From NCBI GenBank assembly GCA_001782975.1, contig MFQD01000025.1, positions 1 through 5,320 of the forward strand: 5,320 nt of DNA, read 5' to 3'. A program made the translations under genes and the position numbers. Below, one piece after another: positions 1-5,269 of this stretch. This DNA comes from Candidatus Magasanikbacteria bacterium RIFCSPHIGHO2_02_FULL_50_9b (lineage in GTDB: Bacteria; Patescibacteriota; Patescibacteriia; Magasanikbacterales; 2-02-FULL-50-9b). Each line of letters starts with the position of its first letter. Position 1 is the stretch's first letter. The notes beneath the pieces were generated by a model. It was not told where the DNA came from, did no database searches, and worked only from the letters and a program-made list of their open reading frames with translations.

Positions 1-545
1 TGACGCCCGCTCGCAGGACAACAGAGCTAATCGAGCGATGGATCGCCAACGACCTTTATGGTCTTGCGTACCTGTTCCTCCCGTATGGCCCATTTGCGAC
101 CATAGTTGCCAATCCATCAACAGATGAGGTCGGACGCGAAGCACGGTCTTGTGTGCGCGGACTAGCTGCGTACTTCGGCCAAGTAGCCAAGTTTGACGAC
201 ATGTGGTACGACGGCGCCGCCCGCCCGACCTACGGCCAGGTTCGAGCGGCTGTTTTGGCGCACATTCGGCGTCGGCCGGAGACGCGGGCAGTTACCATGT
301 ATCAATTCTTGATTGACATCATGCTAAAAGAGCTGCACGTAGCACCGCCTCGTGTCGTCAAAGCATGGCCTCGGCTTGTTGGAGCCGGCGTATTCGAGGG
401 ACTAGAGTTTAGGAGGGGCGGATCATCGACAGGGCTAAGGGTCGAGTTTGGGGAGTTTTTTTTCGACGGTTGGCGCCAAACCAGTGTTGACGTCGAAACG
501 GTCGATGGATACAGGGACATGGTCGCTCGGCCAGAGGTGACCTAA
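1..545 (+). CDS. Unrecognised protein, possible winged-helix C-terminal half, 5' end at or beyond window edge
   Basis: The frame is open from base 3 to the TAA at 543-545, giving 180 visible residues. Bases 1-2 are TG, so the start codon could be an ATG, GTG or TTG whose first base lies just outside the window. The GTG at 153 is an unlikely start: no Shine-Dalgarno precedes it, and the 50 residues before it read like real protein (ERWIANDLYGLAYLF, then LPYGPFATIVANP). The C-terminal half (LHVAPPRVVKAWPRLVGAGV, then a Gly/Ser-rich turn and LRVEFGEFFF) has the helix-helix-wing pattern of a winged helix-turn-helix; this is inference from pattern only. No signal peptide, strong membrane segment or catalytic motif is seen. 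The stop overlaps the ATG of the ATPase gene by one base (TAATG), so the two are almost certainly co-translated and probably work together, for example as a DNA-binding or adaptor subunit with an ATPase. I do not recognise the family. Confidence 0.75.
   Translation, partial: TPARRTTELIERWIANDLYGLAYLFLPYGPFATIVANPSTDEVGREARSCVRGLAAYFGQVAKFDDMWYDGAARPTYGQVRAAVLAHIRRRPETRAVTMYQFLIDIMLKELHVAPPRVVKAWPRLVGAGVFEGLEFRRGGSSTGLRVEFGEFFFDGWRQTSVDVETVDGYRDMVARPEVT
533..537 (+). promoter_or_regulatory. Shine-Dalgarno site for the ATPase gene
   Basis: AGAGG lies seven bases before the ATG at 545, inside the last codons of the upstream gene. It fixes the ATPase start and supports translational coupling through the TAATG overlap. 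The A+T-rich genes further right lack such a site. Confidence 0.7.
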
Positions 546-1765
546 TGGCTGGATTTCGGCTTGGGCAGCCCCGTTCTGACGTTCAAGATTTGGACATCAA
601 CAAATTTTCTCGAGTCGGATTCAATGAAAATCCGTTCCCGGTAACAGGCGTTAATGCGCGAGTGACGTACACAGGGCACATGAGCCCGCAGGTTGGGGAT
701 ATCAATCGCTGGCTGGCGCACGTTGAAACTGCATCGACACGGAAGGCCGACTCTAAGTTGACCACCCGGCTAAGTCCAATTCGGCCGTTGGCGATTCGCG
801 GGTCGCTTGGCGTCGGAAAGACGCATCTGTTGCAGTATTTGCATGATGGACTTCGGGATTCACGAACGCCGGTTTTGCGCGTTACATTGCATGAGCGCGG
901 AATGGGTCGATTGTTACTTTCAAGTCACCTCTTGGAGTGCTTGCCCACGCCGCCTGCCGGTTCGAGATCCGCAACGCCGCTACTAGCGGGTGTCGTTGAC
1001 AACCTATCGAACGGCCCAGTGTCGGCGGTAGTGGATGGTTTGCCAGACGCAAGTGTACTCAAGGTGCCACTGTCAATGATTCGTCAGAGTGCTACTGGAA
1101 GGCGTCTCGAACTTACGGGGATTTTGGAACGATGGATAAGGCGATCGTATACCTCACCAATGGAACGTGCACGTGTTGGACTTGCAGGCACATTGCGAGA
1201 TGAAGGCCAAGCAATTGGAGCTGTCGCCGATCTCCTTACACTCGCTCGATCTGCGGATCTGATTGATACTTGGTACGTGTTTATCGATCAGCTTGAGGAG
1301 CTATGGCGACCGAACGTTTTTCCTGCAACACGCCGCGCGCGGTTCTTGACCGATGTGCGGTTTCTGGTTGACAAGGCACTTGAGGGCGCGCCGATTGCCG
1401 CGCTTCTGGCATGGAACACCGAGACCAACCTTGGAAATGATGACAAGCTGCGCGACGATTACCGCGCGCTGTGGCAGCGCCTCGGGGCACCAGTGGACAT
1501 CCCCGGGCTGAAGTCGGATGACCTTTGGCCATTCGCTAATGCTTACCTTGCTTCAGAACTCGAGCGCGCTGATCCCGCGACCCGGGCGGTGCAAATTCGG
1601 TTCCATGAAGTGCTACAGTTGCGCACGTCAGAAGTGCTCCAGCTGCTGCGAGACGATTCCGAGGCACTGTTGGGTTCAGATCGATTCACACCGCGCGGAG
1701 TTCTCAAGAGCTGGCGATGGGTTGCCGAAGCTGCAGCGGTTGGCTCACAACCGATCCGACATTGA
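545..1765 (+). CDS. AAA+/ExeA-like P-loop ATPase
   Basis: 406 residues, complete, with an ATG chosen from its Shine-Dalgarno site and overlap with the preceding stop. An E-N-P-F motif at residues 28-31 recalls the N-terminus of ExeA/TniB/Orc-type ATPases. The Walker A motif is GSLGVGKT at 86-93. The Walker B motif is YVFIDQLEEL at 244-253, with Asp248 and catalytic-type Glu251/252. A sensor-1-like Asn291 sits in LLAWNTETN, followed by an Arg-rich helix around 303-312 that could carry the arginine finger. A lid-like end at 381-397 (FTPRGVLKSWRWVAEAA) resembles the C-terminus of AAA+ regulatory ATPases. There is no signal peptide or membrane segment, so it should be a cytoplasmic ATP-driven switch or remodeller. 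Partner and substrate are unknown. Such ATPases next to a small regulator-like gene occur in defence islands, transposon target-selection modules and BREX-like loci, but nothing here decides among these. ATPase call is firm; biological role is open. Confidence 0.9.
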   Translation: MAGFRLGQPRSDVQDLDINKFSRVGFNENPFPVTGVNARVTYTGHMSPQVGDINRWLAHVETASTRKADSKLTTRLSPIRPLAIRGSLGVGKTHLLQYLHDGLRDSRTPVLRVTLHERGMGRLLLSSHLLECLPTPPAGSRSATPLLAGVVDNLSNGPVSAVVDGLPDASVLKVPLSMIRQSATGRRLELTGILERWIRRSYTSPMERARVGLAGTLRDEGQAIGAVADLLTLARSADLIDTWYVFIDQLEELWRPNVFPATRRARFLTDVRFLVDKALEGAPIAALLAWNTETNLGNDDKLRDDYRALWQRLGAPVDIPGLKSDDLWPFANAYLASELERADPATRAVQIRFHEVLQLRTSEVLQLLRDDSEALLGSDRFTPRGVLKSWRWVAEAAAVGSQPIRH

Positions 1766-2206
1766 TGTCGCATGGGCTGATCACTCACTGCTCGACCCGC
1801 ACAGGTCGCTGCGACGTCAACAACCACGACCGCTCGCTTGGTCCTTATCCCATTCAGATTTGACAACTTCGTGAAAACTCCATTACAATCGCGCAAGTAT
1901 GCACAGGGAAAGCGAATCAACCAATGCTCGACCAGGTCGTCAGAAGCAACGATGAATATTTCTAATGGAAATACTCGGCATGCCTGCCGACGCGTGTCGT
2001 GCGCTCTGTGGCGCTCCGCCCGAAGGGCTTAACGTCGGATCAGCGTTGTATTCGGTAATCCTCTAACCCTACTTTTGCCGCACAACTGTGGATAGTCATA
2101 GATCAAGTGAGTGCGAAACGAAATTCTGAAGTGCATCGGTCTGGTTCAATAACTTCACCGAGAAATAGAGCGAGTGCAATTCGGTGTTCAGGAACCGCAG
2201 AACCCC
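1766..2206. other. Non-coding stretch downstream of the ATPase gene
   Basis: No convincing protein gene is present. Frames that stay open here (including a 64-codon frame ending at 2032) lack a Shine-Dalgarno site, have no recognisable domain, and are rich in chance Arg/Ser/Ala codons. What it does hold is a good plus-strand promoter at 1860-1889, short hairpins at 1954-2028, and a six-base inverted repeat CACCGA/TCGGTG around 2155-2185. A leaderless 18-codon ORF (ATG 1899, TGA 1953-1955) follows the promoter but is too short to support. Confidence 0.5.
1860..1889 (+). promoter_or_regulatory. Sigma70-type promoter without an obvious gene
   Basis: A perfect -35 TTGACA (1860-1865) is followed after 18 bases by TACAAT (1884-1889), one mismatch from consensus. 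Transcription would start near 1896. No sizeable ORF follows before the terminator at 2207-2243, so the transcript is probably non-coding or encodes only a very short peptide. Confidence 0.55.
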
Positions 2207-2243
2207 ATAAAAAATTCCCGCCCTAGAGGCGGGTATTTTTTAT
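1896..2243 (+). ncRNA. Candidate non-coding RNA of about 350 nt
   Basis: Bounds are inferred from the promoter at 1860-1889 and the intrinsic terminator at 2207-2243. Between them is a run of short hairpins: GAATATTTC/GAAATACTC (1954-1976, eight of nine pairs), CGGCA/TGCCG (1976-1989), CGAC/GTCG (1988-1999), GCGC/GCGC (2001-2014) and GCCC/GGGC with a GAA loop (2018-2028). It does not match the landmarks I know for RNase P RNA, tmRNA, 6S or SRP RNA. It could instead be a long untranslated region or decayed DNA. The first and second halves differ in how structured they look, so the real RNA could be shorter. Confidence 0.3.
2207..2243. terminator. Strong bidirectional intrinsic terminator
   Basis: The core stem CCCGCC (2217-2222) pairs with GGCGGG (2228-2233) around the five-base loop CTAGA. 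After one T-T mismatch the stem continues as an A-run pairing with a T-run (2207-2215 with 2235-2243). A uridine tract therefore follows the stem on either strand. It can stop plus-strand transcripts from the 1860 promoter and minus-strand transcripts coming from the lipoprotein gene. It lies close to where composition changes from G+C-rich to A+T-rich. Confidence 0.85.
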
Positions 2244-2256
2244 GTTGTTGGTCGAA

Positions 2257-2366
2257 AACGGGAATTGAACGGGCAGAAGCGAGGCTTTAGCCGAGCGTTA
2301 GCAAAAGTTCCTGTGAAACTTTTGCTCTGCCCCGGGCGAGGAGCGTAGCGACGAGAGATTCCCGTT
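2257..2366. repeat. 110-nt branched palindromic element
   Basis: Three nested perfect stems are visible. The outer is AACGGGAAT (2257-2265) with ATTCCCGTT (2358-2366). The middle is GGGCAG (2271-2276) with CTGCCC (2327-2332). The inner is AGCAAAAGTT (2300-2309) with AACTTTTGCT (2317-2326), a ten-base stem with the seven-base loop CCTGTGA. The unpaired arms (about 2279-2297 and 2337-2355) are similar to each other: both begin GCGAGG and carry TAGC followed by CGAG. On the minus strand it would lie in the 3' untranslated region of the lipoprotein mRNA, just before the terminator at 2207-2243. It could be a REP/MITE-like repeat, a structured RNA or an mRNA-stabilising tail. The ends look a little like tRNA T-arms but no tRNA folds. 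Confidence 0.6.
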
Positions 2367-2409
2367 GGCCACCGCAGCATTAAATCGCAGTTAAAATCAC
2401 GATTTTTTG

Positions 2410-2445
2410 AGAGTAATTCACCGTAATGCTATTTACAATTACTCT
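2410..2445. other. Hairpin overlapping the lipoprotein stop codon
   Basis: AGAGTAATT (2410-2418) pairs perfectly with AATTACTCT (2437-2445). Inside it GTAA (2423-2426) pairs with TTAC (2433-2436), leaving a four-base bulge and a six-base loop. The minus-strand TAA at 2441-2439 lies in the stem. On the minus strand the stem is followed by C and an A-run rather than a T-run, so it is not a classic terminator. A role in mRNA 3' protection is possible. Confidence 0.5.
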
Positions 2446-2873
2446 ACAATCTTCACTGTTTTCAGTATCCCACCAATCTCTGCAAATCGCTCCACATACT
2501 CCGACGAGACCGATTGTGCTGATGCGCCACTCACTACCACCGTATCATTTTGCGCCAATACACCAATATTATTCGCTAAATTTTCAGCTTGCAATTGTTT
2601 CCACTCTTGTACGGTCATGACCGAAATATTGAAGAGCGACTCAATACCGGGCAACCCAATATCAACAGAATTTGTTTTAAAAGTTCCCCAATCAATCTGA
2701 CGCTGGCTCACCGTAAAATCTTTCCATTTTGGCGGCATGATCACGGTAAATCCAAGTTTGGTATTGGTGTACACAATTTCTTGTGAAATTGGTGCGGGCG
2801 GTGACTCTGGTGTACACCCAGCGCCGACAAACAATACGGCGATTGCTGCTATCCTTATAAAAATATTTTTCAT
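2439..2873 (-). CDS. Small lipoprotein with PsbP-like N-terminal motif
   Basis: 144 residues. Residues 2-19 form a type II signal peptide (basic start, hydrophobic stretch IAAIAVLFV) ending in a permissive lipobox VGAG before Cys20, so the mature protein should be lipid-anchored at the outer face of the cytoplasmic membrane. A Pro/Ser-rich linker follows (21-32), then YTNTKLGFTVIMPPKWKDF at 35-53. This aromatic, Gly-Phe, Pro, Trp pattern is how PsbP-fold and DUF1795-like lipoproteins begin. The rest alternates short strands and helices and ends in GGILKTVKIVE, also typical of that fold. Substrate is unknown. It is divergent from the anchored protein at 2950, with 76 bases between the starts. 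No Shine-Dalgarno site precedes the ATG, and a -10 element ends only five bases before it, so the mRNA may be leaderless. Lipoprotein call firm, fold call moderate. Confidence 0.8.
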   Translation of the reverse strand: MKNIFIRIAAIAVLFVGAGCTPESPPAPISQEIVYTNTKLGFTVIMPPKWKDFTVSQRQIDWGTFKTNSVDIGLPGIESLFNISVMTVQEWKQLQAENLANNIGVLAQNDTVVVSGASAQSVSSEYVERFAEIGGILKTVKIVE

Positions 2874-2878
2874 AATTT

Positions 2879-2907
2879 ATGATACCATGTGATTGACTTT
2901 TTATTAA
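2879..2907 (-). promoter_or_regulatory. Extended -10 promoter of the lipoprotein gene
   Basis: Read on the minus strand: TATCAT (2884-2879), preceded by TGG as an extended -10, with a weak TTAATA -35 (2907-2902) at 17 bases. Transcription would begin about 2872-2873, on or beside the ATG. It overlaps the opposing promoter of the 2950 gene. Confidence 0.4.
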
Positions 2908-2921
2908 ATCCGTGGTAAGGT
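2893..2921 (+). promoter_or_regulatory. Promoter of the GerMN-like gene
   Basis: TTGACT (2893-2898), one mismatch from consensus, lies 17 bases before TAAGGT (2916-2921), a weak -10. The predicted start near 2928 leaves a leader of about 22 bases with no Shine-Dalgarno site. Confidence 0.4.
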
Positions 2922-2923
2922 CG

Positions 2924-2944
2924 TTGTTAACGATTCATTAACAA
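2924..2944. promoter_or_regulatory. Inverted repeat in the leader, possible operator
   Basis: TTGTTAA (2924-2930) and TTAACAA (2938-2944) are perfect seven-base inverted repeats seven bases apart, ending five bases before the ATG at 2950. The sequence sits at the predicted transcription start, so it could be a repressor operator or a small leader hairpin. Confidence 0.4.
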
Positions 2945-2949
2945 TCCAT

Positions 2950-3954
2950 ATGTCAATTATTATAAAGGCCGTTGCTGCGGTAGTAGTTATCGGAGTAATT
3001 ATCGGGGGCGGATTTTCTTATTTCAAAAAGCAGCAAAGTAAGCTTGCGCAAATAATTCCTCAAAAAACTACCGTTAACATTCTTATTCCAGAAAATAAAG
3101 TTCTGTATATAGAGCAGATGACCAATTTTGCTCAACAGGGTGGAGAAAATCCATTAAAAACAACCAAGTTCATAAAAAAAGAAATCGAAATTAAACCAAC
3201 TGAAGATCCGATAAAGGCAAGTGCACAAGCTGCTGCACAAGAAATTTCTCCAATTGGTGGATCAATGAAATCATCGGTTGCATATCTAAAAATTGAAAAA
3301 GAGATTGCGTATGTTCTTCTGGATATTGATCTCGATGGATGGGCAGGCGTATCGGTGAGCAGAGCGATCATACATCCGCTCGTTGAAAAAACAGTATTGC
3401 AATTTCCCGAAATAAAACAGGTTGTGTTTGCATACGCACCAACAATATCAACAAAAGATCAAGTGATTAAGCGTGCGGCAGAAGCGGCGCATGCATTATT
3501 CGCGAAAGATGCCAAACAAATTGCAGCCCTCGTTCATCCAACAAAAGGAGTTCGCTTTTCATTGTATGGTCAGGTGAACGAAACGCTCAACAAAAAATTT
3601 ACTGCAAAACAAATCACGCAATACTTTAACACAAACGTAAAGTTTACGTGGGGCACGCTCGACGGTAGTGGTGAATTAATGATCATGCCATTAAAAAATT
3701 TCATTGACAATGAATTTGCTGACCAAGAGTATGAACACGCGCCCGAAATTTTATACGATACAATCGTAGCGCGTGGCAATGCGGTAAACAACATAAAAGA
3801 TGTGTATCCAACGGCACATGTTGTTGAGTTTTATTTTCCCGGTTTTATTGAAAAATTTGTTGGCATGGATTGGCGATCAATCCACATTGTACTCGAAGAA
3901 TATCAGGGTCAGTGGTATGTGGTTGGACTTGTGAGTGATCGATGGACAATTTAA
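2950..3954 (+). CDS. Membrane-anchored GerMN-like protein with C-terminal GMDW...WTI domain
   Basis: 334 residues. Residues 4-24 form one hydrophobic segment after a short N-terminus (IIIKAVAAVVVIGVIIGGGF), followed by basic KKQQSK, so it is probably a signal anchor with the rest outside the cell. Residues about 42-162 look GerMN-like: a strand start TVNILIP, YLKIEKEIAYVLLDI, then a helix with LVEKTVLQFPEIKQVVF. GerMN domains occur in envelope and spore-germination proteins. A helical segment follows (170-196). The C-terminal domain (about 225-334) has WGTLDGSGE, GNAVNNI, YPTAHVVEFYFPGF, GMDWRS (305-310) and WYVVGLVSDRWTI at the very end. I recall this block in CPR and Firmicutes surface proteins but cannot name it or its function. 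ATG has no Shine-Dalgarno site; the downstream Met are too far in. The gene ends four bases before the convergent RhuM fragment and has no terminator of its own. Confidence 0.85.
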   Translation: MSIIIKAVAAVVVIGVIIGGGFSYFKKQQSKLAQIIPQKTTVNILIPENKVLYIEQMTNFAQQGGENPLKTTKFIKKEIEIKPTEDPIKASAQAAAQEISPIGGSMKSSVAYLKIEKEIAYVLLDIDLDGWAGVSVSRAIIHPLVEKTVLQFPEIKQVVFAYAPTISTKDQVIKRAAEAAHALFAKDAKQIAALVHPTKGVRFSLYGQVNETLNKKFTAKQITQYFNTNVKFTWGTLDGSGELMIMPLKNFIDNEFADQEYEHAPEILYDTIVARGNAVNNIKDVYPTAHVVEFYFPGFIEKFVGMDWRSIHIVLEEYQGQWYVVGLVSDRWTI

Positions 3955-3958
3955 TTTA

Positions 3959-4276
3959 TCATTCAACAAAGCGGCAACACCACACATTGAAACACATCCC
4001 AACAGAAATGATTGCGTCAAGATTGTAGCTCTTAATTTGATACTGTTTCCCATCATTGGCAGTATGTTCCAAAATGGAACATACTGAATCTTCGCTTAAT
4101 TCAGCACTTTTAAAGATGTTGTTGAGGTGTTTTGTGATCGCCGGACGTTGCGTGCCGAACAACGCCGCAATTTGCGCCAGCGTCAACCGAACGTTATCTT
4201 TTTGAATAATAACTTCGACCTGTTCTGCGCCTTTCGGTCCAGTGTACAAAATGATCTGCTGCGGTTGCTGTTGCAT
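3959..4276 (-). pseudogene. RhuM-family DNA-binding protein, C-terminally truncated
   Basis: 105 residues from the ATG at 4276. QIILYTGPKG at 7-16, a helix-turn-helix LTLAQIAALFGTQRPAITKH at 31-50, then NIFKSAELSEDSVCS and HTANDGKQYQIKSYNLDAII up to Gly93 match the N-terminal region shared by RhuM and related Fic-linked proteins. The conserved sequence should go on with a YRVNS..GT.FR.W block and a few hundred residues more. Here it changes to unrelated residues and stops at TGA (3961-3959). Neither other frame restores the block in the bases before the GerMN-like gene, so it is a deletion or rearrangement, not a simple frameshift. A GTG at 4303 would extend the ORF by nine residues, but it lies only two bases past the -10 element, upstream of the likely transcript start. 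The GGAGG next to the ATG is only one base away, an unusually short spacing. The fragment may still make a DNA-binding peptide. Confidence 0.75.
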
Positions 4277-4305
4277 ACCTCCAAGAGTAAGTGAGTAATG
4301 CACGT

Positions 4306-4333
4306 ATTATACCAAACGAAAACCGAATGTCAA
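4306..4333 (-). promoter_or_regulatory. Perfect consensus promoter of the RhuM fragment
   Basis: On the minus strand TTGACA (4333-4328) and TATAAT (4311-4306) are both exact consensus hexamers, 16 bases apart. Transcription would begin near 4299, giving a leader of about 23 bases before the ATG at 4276. Such a strong promoter in front of a truncated gene is noteworthy. Confidence 0.8.
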
Positions 4334-4336
4334 ATA

Positions 4337-4379
4337 TAAAAATTGGCCAGCAAGCAACCGGTTGGGGTCACTCGCTGGC
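4337..4379 (-). terminator. Intrinsic terminator of the 4400-4858 gene
   Basis: On the minus strand GCCAGCGAG (4379-4371) pairs with CTTGCTGGC (4354-4346), nine pairs with one G-U. The loop contains the ten-base palindrome CAACCGGTTG. AATTTTTA (4344-4337) follows as the uridine tract. It begins about 20 bases after the stop of the gene and ends just before the -35 box of the RhuM fragment promoter. Confidence 0.75.
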
Positions 4380-4399
4380 TCAATGAAAACCTTCGATAC

Positions 4400-4858
4400 C
4401 TAGCCGTCGCAGGTAGCGTCGGATTCCGGATTAGCGTCGACATCCACCTCGTCGTCGTAGAAATCGCCACGCGTATCAAACCGCTTGAACACCTCGTGAG
4501 CCGCCAGAAGTGAAGCATGATCGCGTCCGCGAAGGGTAATGAGGACGTACCCGCTAACACCCCTCTTGTCGGACGGAAATTTCGCATCACGGCAACCACG
4601 ATAGACACCTGCGGGCAGCGGGGAAGGAACTTGCGACTCTTCGAGAAGCATCAGCACTTCCCAGTGGTCGAGGCACGCGGCGAGCACTTCCGGTGGCCAT
4701 TCGACCGGTGACTTCAGGTCAATGCAGAATGCCTTCATGCCCGGAGAATGCTCTCGATCAAGAAAACGCTGGGATTCAGGGTCTTCGGCCCGATTCTCAT
4801 TCAAATGAGAACGGACTGGCAGGTACCTTTTCTTATCCATCACCAAATGAATTGCCAT
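4400..4858 (-). CDS. Unrecognised soluble acidic-tailed protein
   Basis: 152 residues, complete. The ATG at 4858 has AGAGG (4869-4865) six bases upstream; a second Met at residue 7 is a weaker alternative. No signal peptide, membrane segment or known catalytic motif is seen. The first third is charged (DKKRYLPVRSHLNENRAEDP). The middle is more globular: LKSPVEWPPEVLAACLDHWE, then LMLLEESQVPSPLPAGVYRG and RGVSGYVLITLRGRDHASLL. The last 20 residues are strongly acidic (FYDDEVDVDANPESD). Codon use is G+C-rich, unlike the neighbouring RhuM and GerMN-like genes, so it may have been acquired. It is followed by its own terminator and is transcribed alone. I do not recognise the family; a small phage- or plasmid-type accessory protein is one guess, with no direct support. 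Confidence 0.7.
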   Translation of the reverse strand: MAIHLVMDKKRYLPVRSHLNENRAEDPESQRFLDREHSPGMKAFCIDLKSPVEWPPEVLAACLDHWEVLMLLEESQVPSPLPAGVYRGCRDAKFPSDKRGVSGYVLITLRGRDHASLLAAHEVFKRFDTRGDFYDDEVDVDANPESDATCDG

Positions 4859-4892
4859 GGTTTACCTCTCTGTTGTTGGTGTGCGCGAAAAG

Positions 4893-4919
4893 ATTATCAT
4901 GATTGTGTTTCTTTGGCAA
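4893..4919 (-). promoter_or_regulatory. Possible promoter of the 4400-4858 gene
   Basis: On the minus strand TTGCCA (4919-4914) and GATAAT (4898-4893) are 15 bases apart, a short spacing. The -35 box lies in one copy of a TTGGCAA direct repeat (4913-4919 and 4936-4942, 23 bases apart). The -10 overlaps the palindrome ATCATGAT (4896-4903). These could be operator elements, but the evidence is weak. Confidence 0.3.
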
Positions 4920-4983
4920 GGGTAACAGCACGTCCTTGGCAATGAGTTTACTTTATTGAGATAGTAATCCACGGGGGCGAACA

Positions 4984-5103
4984 ATGGCGAACGTCAAAAT
5001 TGTCCGACTTTTCCGATTTCCGAAAGAAGGCATTGCTCGCGCCAAAAAGTACAGCGGACACGAACCGACCCTACTGGCGGCGAACCTAAGGTGCTCCCGA
5101 TGA
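4984..5103 (+). CDS. Possible 39-residue ORF, perhaps a gene remnant
   Basis: ATG at 4984 follows a G-rich GGGGGCG that could serve as a weak Shine-Dalgarno site. The peptide begins MANVKIVRLFRFPKEGIARA and is basic. It ends at TGA 5101-5103, but the same frame continues without another stop to TAA at 5284-5286 and reads like protein just past the TGA (ALLDLYDSVLPEGAIKHSHL). Either this is a short gene, a longer gene broken by a nonsense mutation, or chance. A 36-residue ORF in another frame starts at 5100 and overlaps the stop as ATGA. Confidence 0.25.
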   Translation: MANVKIVRLFRFPKEGIARAKKYSGHEPTLLAANLRCSR

Positions 5104-5158
5104 ACCGCTTCAGCGCTGCTGGATCTCTACGACTCTGTTCTTCCCGAGGGGGCAATCA

Positions 5159-5198
5159 AGCACTCACACCTTCGCGACGCTCAGGTGTCGAGCGTGCT
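5159..5198. other. Hairpin upstream of the right-edge gene
   Basis: AGCAC (5159-5163) pairs with GTGCT (5194-5198), and ACACCT (5166-5171) pairs with AGGTGT (5183-5188). The two stems are joined by an asymmetric internal loop. There is no uridine tract directly after it, so it is not a simple terminator. The rest of 5104-5240 shows nothing I can identify. Confidence 0.35.
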
Positions 5199-5241
5199 CA
5201 CCGATACTAGATCGGGTACGAGAGGTTCATTTTTTCAACCC

Positions 5242-5269
5242 TTGCACCCCCCGTCACAAGTGCTATACT
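5242..5269 (+). promoter_or_regulatory. Promoter of the right-edge gene
   Basis: TTGCAC (5242-5247) and TATACT (5264-5269) are separated by 16 bases. The predicted start near 5276 gives a leader of about 23 A+T-rich bases with no Shine-Dalgarno site before the ATG at 5299, like the other A+T-rich genes here. Confidence 0.6.

Noticed and set aside
153..545. GTG at 153 as the start of the first gene
   Set aside because: The frame is open to base 3 with protein-like residues, and no ribosome binding site precedes the GTG.
1518..1920. Open frames on both strands overlapping the end of the ATPase gene
   Set aside because: They lie inside or across the C-terminal coding sequence, have low-complexity Ser/Arg composition, and lack Shine-Dalgarno sites or domains.
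2085..2100. DnaA box (TGTGGATAG)
   Set aside because: A single imperfect match with no cluster and no neighbouring replication gene.
2027..2170. Integron attC site beginning at GCTTAAC (2027-2033)
   Set aside because: No matching GTTRRRY box is found within 60-140 bases, so the paired core site is missing.
2250..2374. tRNA gene or tRNA-like element, since the ends resemble T-arm and acceptor sequences
   Set aside because: No five-pair T-stem, anticodon arm or acceptor stem forms; the similarity comes from the outer palindrome AACGGGAAT/ATTCCCGTT.
2382..2404. AAATCG/CGATTT repeat as a terminator of the lipoprotein gene
   Set aside because: Only six weak pairs and a poor uridine tract on the minus strand; the stem at 2207-2243 is far better.
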